Shown here piece by piece: positions 55,420 to 64,000 of a stretch of DNA of 64,000 nucleotides. The translations under genes and the position numbers were made by a program. The notes under the pieces were generated by a model. The model worked only from the letters and a program-made list of their open reading frames with translations. It did no database searches and was not told the DNA's origin. Each line of letters starts with the position of its first letter. The stretch's first letter is position 1. The stretch comes from Helcococcus sueciensis DSM 17243 (GTDB taxonomy: Bacteria; Bacillota; Clostridia; Tissierellales; Peptoniphilaceae). The stretch lies in NCBI RefSeq assembly GCF_000423145.1, contig NZ_AUHK01000006.1, forward strand, positions 1 through 64,000. Reading direction: 5' to 3'.

Positions 55420-55999
55420 ATTAGAACCTTTAGTAAGAGAAGATGCTAAATTATTAAAATCCTGGGATGAATTTTCAGATCCAATTTTTTATGGATATAA
55501 TTATAATAATCTAAATGAAAATCAAGAAGAAATTTGGTTTTTAATGAAACAAAAAAAATACAGATCTAGTTATTTTTCTATAAAAGATGAAGAAGGTAAT
55601 TTGCTTGGATTTATAGGTCTAAAAGAAATAAATAATATATTAAATACTGCGAAACTTGGAATTGTAATAGCTCCAAGTTTTGTTTCAAATGGATTAGGTA
55701 CCAGCGTGATGGAAGAATTTATCGCTATGTGCTTTGATGAATTTAAATTTAGAAAAATAAATTTGGAAGTTAATGAGTGGAATACTAGAGCAATTAATCT
55801 ATATAAAAGATTCAATTTCAAAGAATATAAATATGATTATCAAGAATTTGAAAATCAGTTATTGGATTTAAATGATGAAAGATATGAAGATATAAGAGAT
55901 AGCTTTATTATAGAAGATGGAGTTATTTATTCTAAAGTAATTCATATGAGTTTAAACAGACAGGAGTATAGAAATGAGAGTAGAACTAGAAAGAAGTAA
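55409..55999 (+). CDS. GNAT-family N-acetyltransferase
   Basis: This encodes 196 residues, starting inside the 3' end of the helicase gene; ATG 55403 is an alternative start and the ribosome-binding site (AAAGAAG) is weak. The GNAT fold is shown by 'YRLEPLVREDAKLLKSWDEF', 'LGIVIAPSFVSNGLGTSVME' (acetyl-CoA-binding loop) and 'NEWNTRAINLYKRFNFKEYK'. It resembles the RimJ/RimL-like group. Substrate unknown. It overlaps the next gene by 26 bases. Confidence 0.8.
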   Translation: MSYRLEPLVREDAKLLKSWDEFSDPIFYGYNYNNLNENQEEIWFLMKQKKYRSSYFSIKDEEGNLLGFIGLKEINNILNTAKLGIVIAPSFVSNGLGTSVMEEFIAMCFDEFKFRKINLEVNEWNTRAINLYKRFNFKEYKYDYQEFENQLLDLNDERYEDIRDSFIIEDGVIYSKVIHMSLNRQEYRNESRTRKK

Positions 56000-56807
56000 A
56001 TTAGATCTTGGTACTACACCGGTCGAAAATATGTTTATAAATACTCTTATGGCAAATGCTAACGAAAGTCAAATAAAGGTTTATCTATATGCGCTTTCGC
56101 TTGCTTATTCGAATATTGAAGATATAACAAATGAGAATATTGCAAGAGAAATGAATATGAGTGAAGGACAAGTTCATGATGCGTGGAATTATTGGGTTGA
56201 ACAAGGGATCGTCGAAAAATCGAATAATGGATATATATTTAAATCTATGAGAGCTCAATTATTTGGAGTAGAAGAAGATGATTTGAGTTCAGTTAATATC
56301 AATGAAAATAAATCAAACACTGAATTACCAGCTAGTTTTGAACAAGATTTTTCTATTTCTGATGAGCCAGATACAAAACAAATGATAGATTCAATCGAAG
56401 CATTTATTTCCCAAGACACGACATTACCTGTAAAACTTGATGCCAGAGAAATAAGAAAATTAATAGAATTAAGAAATGATTTTGATTCTGATCCTAATTT
56501 TATATCTTATGCATATATGATGGCAAGCAGTGTAAGGGGTAAAAAATCAGTAGATACTATTGTTGCAACTATTAGAAATTGGATAATAGATGGTGCAAAA
56601 GATATGGAAAGTCTGGATAAATATCTAGAAGATAAAGATAATACAAGTAAAAAATCAAAGAATTCTGAAGAAAAATCTAATAAATCAAATAAATCTTCGA
56701 AACAAGAATTATATAAAAAAGATAATAGAATGACTAAGGAAGAAAGAAATAGTTTTATAGAGAAAAAATTGAATCAAAAATTACCAATAAAGAAAAGAGG
56801 TAATTAA
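55974..56807 (+). CDS. dnaD: DnaD-family primosome protein
   Basis: This encodes 277 residues, with AGGAG in the end of the preceding gene. The N-terminal winged-helix domain ('TNENIAREMNMSEGQVHDAWNYW' region) and the C-terminal DnaB_2/DnaD domain at about 160-210 (REIRKLIELRNDF... SVDTIVATIRNWI, equivalent of the YxxxIxxxW motif) are visible. A basic low-complexity tail of Lys/Ser/Asn follows. DnaD helps bring the helicase loader to DNA at the origin and at stalled forks. It is translationally coupled (TAATG) to the loader. Confidence 0.88.
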   Translation: MRVELERSKLDLGTTPVENMFINTLMANANESQIKVYLYALSLAYSNIEDITNENIAREMNMSEGQVHDAWNYWVEQGIVEKSNNGYIFKSMRAQLFGVEEDDLSSVNINENKSNTELPASFEQDFSISDEPDTKQMIDSIEAFISQDTTLPVKLDAREIRKLIELRNDFDSDPNFISYAYMMASSVRGKKSVDTIVATIRNWIIDGAKDMESLDKYLEDKDNTSKKSKNSEEKSNKSNKSSKQELYKKDNRMTKEERNSFIEKKLNQKLPIKKRGN

Positions 56808-57763
56808 TGCTAAAAGTTGAACAAATATTAGAAGAAAGACGTAGAGAAAATGATAGACTTCAGCAAGAGAGAATTCACGAAGTATATCAAAAAGTACCTA
56901 GAATTTCAGAAATAGACAAAGAAATAAGACAACTTAATATAGAAATGATTCAAAAAGGTATTGTAGGGGGAGATATTTCAAATATTGAAATAGGAATTAA
57001 CAAACTCTATAAAGAAAAGGATGATTTATTGATTTCAAATGGGTTTACAATTGATTATATGGAAAAAAAATATCATTGTGATATTTGTAAAGATACTGGA
57101 ATCGATAAAACTCGTATATGCAGATGTAAGAAAAAGTTAATGACTGATGAAGCATATAAAAATAGTAGAATTCAATATGTAATACAACAAGAAAATTTTG
57201 ATAATTTCAATATTAATTTATTTAGAAAATCAAAAATGGATGATGAAGAAGTGAGTCCATATGAAAATATGAAAGAAGTTAAAGAAGAGCTTCAAGCATA
57301 TGCAGAAAATTTTGAAAGAGATTCGATTAATTTATTTATTTATGGTCCTGTTGGTACAGGAAAAACATTTTTATTAAATTCTATTGCAAAAGAAGTTATG
57401 GATGGAGGTCATTCAGTAGTATATTTAACTGAATCTGAACTTGTAGATATAATATTAGATCATAGATTTGCATTTTCTGAAAATAAGGAAAAACTTAAAG
57501 ATAAGGTAGATATGATATATGATGCAGATTTGTTGATTATTGATGACATGGGAACAGTAAATATGAATGATCAATCTAGAACTGCAATATTTGAGACTAT
57601 AAACAATAGACTTGTAAATAGAGTTCCTATACTTATTTCTTCAAATTTAGAACCAGAAGATTTAAGAAGTATATATGATTCACGTATATATTCACGAATA
57701 GTTGGAAATTACTTTATAAAGAGATTATACGGAAATGACTTGAGGCTGAGCATATGGAATTAA
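56807..57763 (+). CDS. dnaI: Helicase loader, DnaI/DnaC-like AAA+ ATPase
   Basis: This encodes 318 residues, starting in the dnaD stop. The N-terminal region holds a Cys cluster, C91-x2-C94 and C105-x-C107, the zinc-type element known from DnaI. The AAA+ core has Walker A GPVGTGKT, Walker B LLIIDDMG, sensor 1 'ILISSNLEPED' and the arginine-finger region 'IYSRIVG'. It loads the replicative helicase onto DNA. It sits in the same cluster as its partners. Confidence 0.93.
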   Translation: MLKVEQILEERRRENDRLQQERIHEVYQKVPRISEIDKEIRQLNIEMIQKGIVGGDISNIEIGINKLYKEKDDLLISNGFTIDYMEKKYHCDICKDTGIDKTRICRCKKKLMTDEAYKNSRIQYVIQQENFDNFNINLFRKSKMDDEEVSPYENMKEVKEELQAYAENFERDSINLFIYGPVGTGKTFLLNSIAKEVMDGGHSVVYLTESELVDIILDHRFAFSENKEKLKDKVDMIYDADLLIIDDMGTVNMNDQSRTAIFETINNRLVNRVPILISSNLEPEDLRSIYDSRIYSRIVGNYFIKRLYGNDLRLSIWN

Positions 57764-58422
57764 TAAATAGACTTCAATTTCAAGACATGGAAGATTATAC
57801 AATTAATTATCTTGGCGTAAAAGAAGAGATGATTATTGAAAATGCAGCATTAAAACTTATATCACATATAAATTTAGAACAACGACAAAGTTTTGCGGTA
57901 ATATGTGGTGTAACACAAAATGGTTCGTATGGATTAGCTATTGCAAGAAACCTAATTACGCTTGGAAAATTTGTAGATATATACATAGTAGAATCTTCAA
58001 CGATTCCAAGTGAATCGTTTAAATATCAATTTGAAATTTTGAAAAAGATGGATAGCAATATACATTATCTAGAAACTATTGAAGAATTAGAAAATTTCCC
58101 TAAAGATTTGAATAGAGTAAATACATTGATTGACTCTATAGTTGGAATTGAATGGGATAATAATTTCCATGGAACTACAGAATATGTAATTGATAGTATA
58201 AATAAATCTAGAATTTATACCATATCTGTAGATTTACCATCTGGAATGGATTATGATACTGGAGATGTAAATATTTCTTCTGTAGAAAGTGACTTAGTTG
58301 TAACTTTTGAGAAGATGAAAAAAGGTTTATTAGAAAACAATAATTTACATAAAATTGAAATAAAAGTTGAGAATATTGGTTTATTAAAGAGAGGTCGAGA
58401 TGTTAGACATAAAACTTATTAG
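57754..58422 (+). CDS. Degenerate NAD(P)HX epimerase-like (YjeF N-domain) protein
   Basis: This encodes 222 residues, overlapping dnaI by 10 bases and serS by 23. The YjeF N-domain layout is kept: '[11 protein letters not shown]', then [17 protein letters not shown] at the nucleotide loop, '[14 protein letters not shown]' and '[13 protein letters not shown]'. In active enzymes the loop reads GxGNNGGDG. Here Gly54, Asn55, Gly58 and Asp59 are Thr, Gln, Ser and Tyr. Loss of the Asp suggests it no longer repairs NADHX or does so differently. No dehydratase domain is fused. It may have a new role linked to its replication and tRNA neighbours; that is speculation. Confidence 0.7.
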   Translation: MELINRLQFQDMEDYTINYLGVKEEMIIENAALKLISHINLEQRQSFAVICGVTQNGSYGLAIARNLITLGKFVDIYIVESSTIPSESFKYQFEILKKMDSNIHYLETIEELENFPKDLNRVNTLIDSIVGIEWDNNFHGTTEYVIDSINKSRIYTISVDLPSGMDYDTGDVNISSVESDLVVTFEKMKKGLLENNNLHKIEIKVENIGLLKRGRDVRHKTY

Positions 58423-59668
58423 AAATGACAAAGAAAATGTAAAAAATGGATTAAAAAAACGTCATGGGGAGTTTCCTATAGATGAAATTATCAAACTTGA
58501 TGAAGAAAGAAGAACAATCATTACAAATGTAGAAGCTAAGAAAGCTGAACAAAATCAAGTTTCTAAATCAGTTGGACAATTGAAAAAAGAAGGAAAAGAT
58601 CTTGGTCCGATATTTGCAAAAATGAAAGACCTTTCAAACGAAATAAAAGAAGAAGATGAAAAATTAAGAAAATTAGAAGCGGAAATTGAAAATAAGCTAT
58701 TATATATTCCAAATGTTCCTGATGAATCAGTGCCTGAAGGATTAGATGATAGCGATAATGTAGAAATAAGAAAATTTGGTGAACCAAGAAAATTTGATTT
58801 TGAACCAAAAGCTCATTGGGATTTAGGTGTTGATTTAGGAATCTTGGATTTTGAAAGAGCTTCAAAAGTATCAGGTGCTAGATTTTCAATATTCAAAGGT
58901 CTTGGAGCTAAACTTGAAAGATCAATCTATACATTTATGCTTGATACACATACTGGAGATGGAAAATACACAGAATTAAGTGTTCCATATTTAGTGAATA
59001 GGAGCGCTATGACAGGTACAGGTCAATTACCAAAATTTGAAGAAGATGCATTTCATATTCCTTCAAAAGATTTCTTTTTAGTACCTACAGCTGAAGTTCC
59101 AGTTACTAATTTTAGAAAAGATGAAATTATAGCAAATGAGGAACTTCCACTTTACTACACTGCATATACTGCATGTTTTAGACAAGAAGCAGGATCAGCA
59201 GGACGTGATACAAGAGGACTTATAAGAAATCATCAATTTGATAAAGTTGAACTTGTAAAACTTGTAAAACCAGAAGAATCATTTGATGAACTTGAAAAAT
59301 TAACTGCAGATGCAGAAAAAATTCTACAATTATTAGAAATACCATATAGAGTAGTATTATTATCTTCTGGAGATTTAGGATTTTCATCTACAAAAACATA
59401 TGATATAGAAGTGTGGATGCCATCATATGGAAGATATGTTGAAATTTCTTCATGTTCTAATTTTGGAGATTTCCAAGCAAGAAGAGCAAATCTAAAATAT
59501 AGAGATGAAGATGGAAAAGTTAAATTATTGCATACATTGAATGGTTCAGGACTTGCAGTAGGAAGAACATTTGCTGCAATACTTGAAAATTATCAAAATG
59601 AAGATGGGACTGTAACAATACCTGAAGTTTTGAAGAATTACATGAGAGTAGATAAAATAGAAGCATAG
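58400..59668 (+). CDS. serS: Seryl-tRNA synthetase
   Basis: This encodes 422 residues, after AGAGAGG. The N-terminal coiled-coil arm (about 25-105) binds the long variable arm of tRNA(Ser). The class II core has '[15 protein letters not shown]', motif 2 '[18 protein letters not shown]' and motif 3 '[16 protein letters not shown]'. The final residues follow the family pattern ([20 protein letters not shown]). No T-box leader; expressed from the upstream cluster. Confidence 0.97.
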   Translation: MLDIKLIRNDKENVKNGLKKRHGEFPIDEIIKLDEERRTIITNVEAKKAEQNQVSKSVGQLKKEGKDLGPIFAKMKDLSNEIKEEDEKLRKLEAEIENKLLYIPNVPDESVPEGLDDSDNVEIRKFGEPRKFDFEPKAHWDLGVDLGILDFERASKVSGARFSIFKGLGAKLERSIYTFMLDTHTGDGKYTELSVPYLVNRSAMTGTGQLPKFEEDAFHIPSKDFFLVPTAEVPVTNFRKDEIIANEELPLYYTAYTACFRQEAGSAGRDTRGLIRNHQFDKVELVKLVKPEESFDELEKLTADAEKILQLLEIPYRVVLLSSGDLGFSSTKTYDIEVWMPSYGRYVEISSCSNFGDFQARRANLKYRDEDGKVKLLHTLNGSGLAVGRTFAAILENYQNEDGTVTIPEVLKNYMRVDKIEA

Positions 59669-59676
59669 GAATATTT

Positions 59677-60747
59677 ATGAAAAGAAATAAGATTGTCCTT
59701 ACAGGTGGAGGGACAACAGGGCATGTAGCTGTAAATCTTGCCTTGATACCGATATTACAAAAAGATAATTGGGAAATTCATTATATAGGATCTAAAAAAG
59801 GTATTGAAAAAGATCTTATAAAAGATATAGAAGGTGTAAAATACCATGAAATTTCCACAGGGAAACTTAGAAGACAATTCTCTTTTAGAAACTTTACTGA
59901 TGTTTTTAGAGTTTTATGGGGATGTATTCAGTCTATATTTAAAATAGCTAAAATAAGACCAAATGTAGCGTTTTCAAAAGGTGGATTTGTATCGGTTCCT
60001 GTCTTATTTGGAGCTTGGGTAAATAGAGTTCCTTCGATTTCTCACGAATCTGATTTGACACCAGGTCTTGCGAATAAATTAGTTCAACCATTTGTTAGTA
60101 CCATATTCACAACTTTTCCAGAAACTGAAAAATATATAAAGTCTGGAAAAGGAAAATTATTGGGTCCCGTTATTAGACAAGACCTTAAAAATGGAACCAA
60201 AGATGAAGGAAAAAAATTTGTAGGAATCGTCGATGAAAAACCAATTATACTAGTAATGGGTGGTTCACTTGGAGCTAAAAAATTAAATGATTTAATTAGA
60301 GAAAATTTAGATATTCTGCTTAAAGATTACAATATTATACATTCTACAGGAAAAGATGGATATGATAATACAATAAAACGTGAAGGATATTATCAGTTTG
60401 AATATTTAAAAGAGGAATTGAAAGATATATTAGCAACTTCTGATATAGTAATTTCAAGAGCTGGAGCAAATTCTATCTTTGAATTTTTGTATTATAAAAT
60501 TCCAATGTTACTGATTCCGCTTCCTGCAGGAAACTCAAGAGGAGATCAAGTGGACAATGCTAAATCGTTTGAAAACAACGGATATGCTATTGTACTTGAA
60601 GAAAAATCGATTAATAATGAAAAATTTTTAGAAAAAATAAACACTCTTAGTTCAAGAAAAAAAGAATTTAAGGAAAATATGAATAAATTCCAATTTGCAG
60701 ATACAGTTCTAGAGATTTATAATAGTATAAATAAGATTAAAAAATAG
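59677..60747 (+). CDS. murG: MurG, lipid II-forming GlcNAc transferase
   Basis: This encodes 356 residues, after AGGAA. It transfers GlcNAc from UDP-GlcNAc to lipid I at the inner face of the membrane. Seen: the G-loop GGGTTGHV (10-17), 'FSKGGFVSVPV', 'VMGGSLGAKKLND', 'ISRAGANSIFEF' and 'LPAGNSRGDQVDNA' (donor-binding). Here it is isolated from a dcw cluster and instead lies between serS and aminopeptidases, with ddl 2.5 kb downstream. Confidence 0.96.
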   Translation: MKRNKIVLTGGGTTGHVAVNLALIPILQKDNWEIHYIGSKKGIEKDLIKDIEGVKYHEISTGKLRRQFSFRNFTDVFRVLWGCIQSIFKIAKIRPNVAFSKGGFVSVPVLFGAWVNRVPSISHESDLTPGLANKLVQPFVSTIFTTFPETEKYIKSGKGKLLGPVIRQDLKNGTKDEGKKFVGIVDEKPIILVMGGSLGAKKLNDLIRENLDILLKDYNIIHSTGKDGYDNTIKREGYYQFEYLKEELKDILATSDIVISRAGANSIFEFLYYKIPMLLIPLPAGNSRGDQVDNAKSFENNGYAIVLEEKSINNEKFLEKINTLSSRKKEFKENMNKFQFADTVLEIYNSINKIKK

Positions 60748-60755
60748 GAGGAATT

Positions 60756-61982
60756 ATGAATTTTAATGAAAAGTTAAACAAATATGCAGAATTAATAATA
60801 AAAGTAGGTTCCAATATTATGGAAGGCGATACTTTAACTATAAATTCACCCGTTGAAAGAGCAGATTTTGCCAGAATGCTCGCTGAAAATGCATATAAAC
60901 AAGGAGCTCACGATGTTGTAATAAACTGGAATGATGGGGAAATTACAAAAATGAAATATGAATATACTCCTGTTGAAATATTGAAAGAAGTTCCAAAATA
61001 TGTATTTGATAGAGCTATGTATTATGCAGAAACAAAACGTCATAAACTTATTGGGATTTCAGCATCTGATCCAGAGTTATTAAAAGATATAGATCCTAAG
61101 AAAATTCAAGAAGCTTCACTTGCTGTGTCAAAAGTAATGCAACCATTAAGAAAATATACAATGAACGATATTGTTTCTTGGACTGTAGTTTCAGTACCTA
61201 CAAAAGCATGGGCTAAAAAAGTATTTCCAAATAGCGAAAATCCAGTTGATGATTTATGGGAAGCTATTTTCTATACAACAAGAGTGAATACAGAAGATCC
61301 AATTAAAGCATGGGAAGATCATTTAGATACATTAATGGAAAAAGCAAAATGGTTAAATGATGAAAACTTCAAATATTTAAGATATAAAGCTTCAAATGGA
61401 ACTGATTTAGAAATTGAATTACCAAAAGGTCATATATGGACTGCGGCATCATCTAAAAATGAAAAAGGCGAAAGATTTGTACCAAATATGCCAACAGAAG
61501 AAGTATTTACACTTCCTCATAAAGATGGAGTAAATGGAGTTGTACATGCTTCAAAACCATTAGTTTATGATGGAAATGTTATAGATGAATTTTGGTTAGA
61601 ATTTAAGGATGGAGCAGTAGTTGATTTTGATGCTAAAGTAGGTAAAGAAGTACTTGCTTCTATTTTTGAAAAAGATGAAAGAGCAAGAAGACTTGGAGAG
61701 GTAGCGCTTGTTCCATTTGACTCACCAATTTCAAATTCAAATATACTATTTTACAATACTTTATTTGATGAAAATGCATCTTGTCATTTAGCGTTAGGTA
61801 AAGCATATCCTACTACAATTGAAGGTGGGGAAAATATGACAGATGAAGAATTAGCTGAACATGGGGTGAATGATTCATATGCACATGAAGACTTCATGGT
61901 AGGTACAGCTGATTTAGACATCATAGGAATTAAAGAAGATGGTACAGAAGTGCAAGTATTTAAGAATGGAAATTGGGCATAA
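60756..61982 (+). CDS. M29-family aminopeptidase (AmpS/PepS type), copy 1
   Basis: This encodes 408 residues, after AGGAGG. It is a metallo-aminopeptidase of the thermophilic/AmpT group. The C-terminal metal-site signatures are clear: 'RRLGEVALVPFDSPISNSNI', 'DENASCHLALGKAYPTT' and 'AHEDFMVGTADLDI', which carry Glu, His and His/Asp ligands. It removes N-terminal residues from peptides in the cytoplasm, a natural partner of the Opp importer. It stands in tandem with a close paralog. Confidence 0.94.
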   Translation: MNFNEKLNKYAELIIKVGSNIMEGDTLTINSPVERADFARMLAENAYKQGAHDVVINWNDGEITKMKYEYTPVEILKEVPKYVFDRAMYYAETKRHKLIGISASDPELLKDIDPKKIQEASLAVSKVMQPLRKYTMNDIVSWTVVSVPTKAWAKKVFPNSENPVDDLWEAIFYTTRVNTEDPIKAWEDHLDTLMEKAKWLNDENFKYLRYKASNGTDLEIELPKGHIWTAASSKNEKGERFVPNMPTEEVFTLPHKDGVNGVVHASKPLVYDGNVIDEFWLEFKDGAVVDFDAKVGKEVLASIFEKDERARRLGEVALVPFDSPISNSNILFYNTLFDENASCHLALGKAYPTTIEGGENMTDEELAEHGVNDSYAHEDFMVGTADLDIIGIKEDGTEVQVFKNGNWA

Positions 61983-61992
61983 GGAGATTAAA

Positions 61993-63219
61993 ATGGATCT
62001 ACAAAAAAAGATAGAAAAATTAGCAGAATTAGCAATAAAAGTTGGATTAAATGTAGGTGAAGGAGATACAGTACAAATATTTGTATCTGTTGATAGAGCT
62101 GATTTAGCAAGAGCTGCAGTTAAAAAAGCATATGAAGCAGGTGCTAAAGAAGTTATAGTTGATTGGAGTGATGATTATCTAACAAGACTTGGATATGAAT
62201 ATTCTCCAACAGAGGTATTATCAGAAGTTCCACAACATGTATATGATAGAAATGAAACTTTATTAAAATCAGGTGTAAAACAATTATTTGTAAAAAGTAC
62301 AGATCCTTCATTGTTAGAAGGAATTAGTGGAGATAAGATTCAAAAAGTTACTCAAGAAAGATCAAAAGTTTTACATTCATTAATGAAATATAGAATGAAT
62401 GATATTGTTTCATGGACTATTATTTCTGCTCCAACAGAAGCTTGGGCTAAGAAAGTATTCCCTGATAGCAAGGATCCAGTTGCAGATTTATGGGAAGCTA
62501 TATTTGAAACAACAAGAGTAAATAAAGAGGATCCAATTAAATCATGGAATGATAATATAAATTTACTTGTTGAAAAATCAGAGTGGTTAAATAAACATTC
62601 CTTTACTCATTTACATTATACAGCTTCAAATGGTACAGATTTAACTATAGGATTACCAAAAGGACATATTTGGAGAGCTGCATTCACAGCAAATGAAAAG
62701 GGTGAAAGCTTTGTGCCAAATATGCCAACAGAAGAAGTATATACACTTCCTTCAATGGATGATGTAAATGGAATAGTTTATTCAGCAAAACCTCTTGCAA
62801 ATCAAGGAAACATCATTGATGAATTCTGGATTAAATTTGAAGATGGTAAAGCTGTTGATTTTGATGCAAAAGTAGGTAAAGATGCATTGAAATCATTACT
62901 TGATAGAGATGGAGAAAATTCTAAGAGACTTGGTGAAGTGGCACTTGTACCATATGATTCACCAATTTCAAACTCAAATATACTATTTTTCAATACTTTA
63001 TTTGATGAAAATGCATCATGTCATATAGCTTTGGGAGCTGCATATCCAACTACAATTGAGGGTGGAAATGAAATGACTCAAGAAGAATTAAGACAAAATC
63101 ATGTAAACCAATCTACAGTTCACGCAGATTTTATGGTAGGAACAAAAGATTTAAATATTAAAGGAATTAAAGAAGACGGAACTGAAGTAGATGTGTTTGT
63201 AAATGGAAATTGGGCATAA
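61993..63219 (+). CDS. M29-family aminopeptidase (AmpS/PepS type), copy 2
   Basis: This encodes 408 residues from the ATG after AAGGAG, exactly as long as copy 1; an earlier in-frame ATG lies inside copy 1 and is not used. The signatures are 'KRLGEVALVPYDSPISNSNI', 'DENASCHIALGAAYPTT' and 'HADFMVGTKDLNI'. The paralogs align without gaps for most of their length, but differ around residues 85-100 and 215-240. Tandem duplication with divergence of substrate range is likely. Confidence 0.94.
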   Translation: MDLQKKIEKLAELAIKVGLNVGEGDTVQIFVSVDRADLARAAVKKAYEAGAKEVIVDWSDDYLTRLGYEYSPTEVLSEVPQHVYDRNETLLKSGVKQLFVKSTDPSLLEGISGDKIQKVTQERSKVLHSLMKYRMNDIVSWTIISAPTEAWAKKVFPDSKDPVADLWEAIFETTRVNKEDPIKSWNDNINLLVEKSEWLNKHSFTHLHYTASNGTDLTIGLPKGHIWRAAFTANEKGESFVPNMPTEEVYTLPSMDDVNGIVYSAKPLANQGNIIDEFWIKFEDGKAVDFDAKVGKDALKSLLDRDGENSKRLGEVALVPYDSPISNSNILFFNTLFDENASCHIALGAAYPTTIEGGNEMTQEELRQNHVNQSTVHADFMVGTKDLNIKGIKEDGTEVDVFVNGNWA

Positions 63220-63243
63220 TCACTAAAGTTTGCAAATTTTATT

Positions 63244-63272
63244 TTAATTTAATATAGTATATATTAAATTAA
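63244..63272. repeat. AT-only inverted repeat before ddl
   Basis: TTAATTTAATATA (63244-63256) and TATATTAAATTAA (63260-63272) are perfectly complementary around GTA. With only A/T pairs it is a weak hairpin. It may serve as a terminator for the aminopeptidase genes or overlap the ddl promoter. Confidence 0.55.
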
Positions 63273-63290
63273 ATTTTAGCTGGAGGAAAT

Positions 63291-64000
63291 GTGAATATAC
63301 ACGTATTGTGTGGTGGTGAAAGTAGTGAACATGAAATTTCTCTTAGATCTGCCAGAGCTATCATTAACAATTTAGATAAAGAAAAATATAATGTAAGTTT
63401 TACTTACATTACTAAGGATGGAAAATTCGTTCCAATAGGAAAATATATTGAAGATATTGAAAATCCAGAAGATTTAAAGAGAATAACATCTTTAAATAAA
63501 AAAGAATCTATTATGCAATTTATAGATTTTATTAATCAAATAGAGGATCCATATATATTGCCTGTAATTCACGGAACTACGGGAGAAGATGGTCAAATCC
63601 AAGGTTTTTTAGAAACTTTAGGTATAAAATATATAGGAAATAAGATAGCTCCATCAGCTATATGCTTTGATAAAGCTATAGCGAATGATTTATTTTCTTT
63701 ACATGGAATACCACAAGCAAAATACTATGTCATAAATAAAAAAAGATATATGAGAGATGCGAATAAGGAGTCTATAGTAAGTAATATACTTGATAAATTA
63801 GGTGAAAATGTATTTGTAAAACCTGCAAGTAATGGTTCATCAATCGGTGTATCTAGAGCAAATAAAGATAATATAATTCAAGCTTTAGAAGAAGCTTTTA
63901 AATATGATGATAAAGTTGTTGTGGAAGAAGAAATGCCATTTGAAGAACTCGAAGTTTCAGTACTTGGAAATGAAAATCCTATTGCATCTTTAGCTGGTTC
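63291..64000 (+). CDS. ddl: D-alanine--D-alanine ligase, 5' part
   Basis: This starts at GTG after TGGAGG and runs 236 codons to the window end. 'MNIHVLCGGESSEHEISLRS' is the ligase N-terminus. 'VIHGTTGEDGQIQGFLETL' and 'KYIGNKIAPSAICFDKAIA' are the substrate-loop and linker motifs. 'VFVKPASNGSSIGVSRA' is the ATP-grasp glycine loop. 'VVVEEEMPFEELEVSVLG' is also typical. It joins two D-alanines for peptidoglycan precursors. The variant residue that separates D-Ala from D-Lac ligases lies beyond the window. Confidence 0.93.
   Translation, partial: MNIHVLCGGESSEHEISLRSARAIINNLDKEKYNVSFTYITKDGKFVPIGKYIEDIENPEDLKRITSLNKKESIMQFIDFINQIEDPYILPVIHGTTGEDGQIQGFLETLGIKYIGNKIAPSAICFDKAIANDLFSLHGIPQAKYYVINKKRYMRDANKESIVSNILDKLGENVFVKPASNGSSIGVSRANKDNIIQALEEAFKYDDKVVVEEEMPFEELEVSVLGNENPIASLAG

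Noticed and set aside
1-64000. tRNA, rRNA, tmRNA or other stable RNA genes
   Set aside because: No cloverleaf or conserved RNA core was seen in the intergenic gaps I read; short RNAs could still be missed without a model search.

Overview
The window is strongly AT-rich bacterial chromosome with AGA/ATA-rich codon use. It lacks tRNA, rRNA and obvious prophage. The content points to a low-GC Gram-positive (Bacillota), probably an anaerobic peptide fermenter of the Tissierellia/Peptoniphilaceae kind. Evidence includes MurG/Ddl/LCP wall genes, the order DUF2232-gdpP-rplI-dnaB helicase, an Ami/Opp-type oligopeptide importer, alanine dehydrogenase and two M29 aminopeptidases. The genus is not resolved. 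Nearly every gene lies on the + strand, as expected for one replication arm read away from the origin.

Layout. 1-0.3 kb: 3' end of an SH3-repeat protein. 0.45-6.8 kb: a two-gene surface locus (lysine/proline-rich membrane-anchored protein plus a 1788-residue subtilisin-family protease) whose promoter carries an almost perfect Fur box. 6.8-9.0 kb: trhO and hemW. 9.1-11.3 kb: guanine-type purine riboswitch, xanthine permease, xanthine phosphoribosyltransferase. 11.3-13.4 kb: the most accessory stretch, with decayed ABC-transporter ATPase pieces, an orphan HTH protein and a diverged AlaX-like protein. 13.4-16.3 kb: comEC and a YczE-like membrane protein. 16.5-23.1 kb: an envelope module (response regulator, histidine kinase, ABC ATPase, FtsX-type permease, LCP protein) with a phased triple repeat, the likely regulator site, before the ABC genes. 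23.3-28.5 kb: HtrA protease, a DnaA-box cluster, HPF, SecA. 28.9-32 kb: PTS EIICB, a TIM-barrel protein of unknown role, and a truncated YczE-like relic. 32-38.6 kb: pgeF, a DUF368 lipid-carrier transporter, prfB with programmed frameshift, tex, proS. 38.9-45.6 kb: oppABCDF. 45.7-47.7 kb: ald and purine nucleoside phosphorylase. 47.9-50.7 kb: helicase-nuclease. 50.7-59.7 kb: DUF2232, gdpP, rplI, replicative helicase, acetyltransferase, DnaD, DnaI-like loader, a degenerate NnrE-like protein, serS. 59.7-64 kb: murG, two M29 aminopeptidases, and ddl cut by the window end.

How it fits together. Peptides may be trimmed outside by surface proteases, imported by Opp, cleaved by the M29 pair and fed to Ald. 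Purines are salvaged by PbuX, Xpt, PNP and probably PgeF. The most noteworthy signals are the six-box DnaA cluster built as a two-tier inverted repeat in the htrA-hpf gap, the Fur-box-controlled protease locus with a histidine-rich patch, the phased triple operator, prfB with no canonical start codon at its Shine-Dalgarno, and two enzyme-family members (AlaX-like and NnrE-like) that have lost signature residues.
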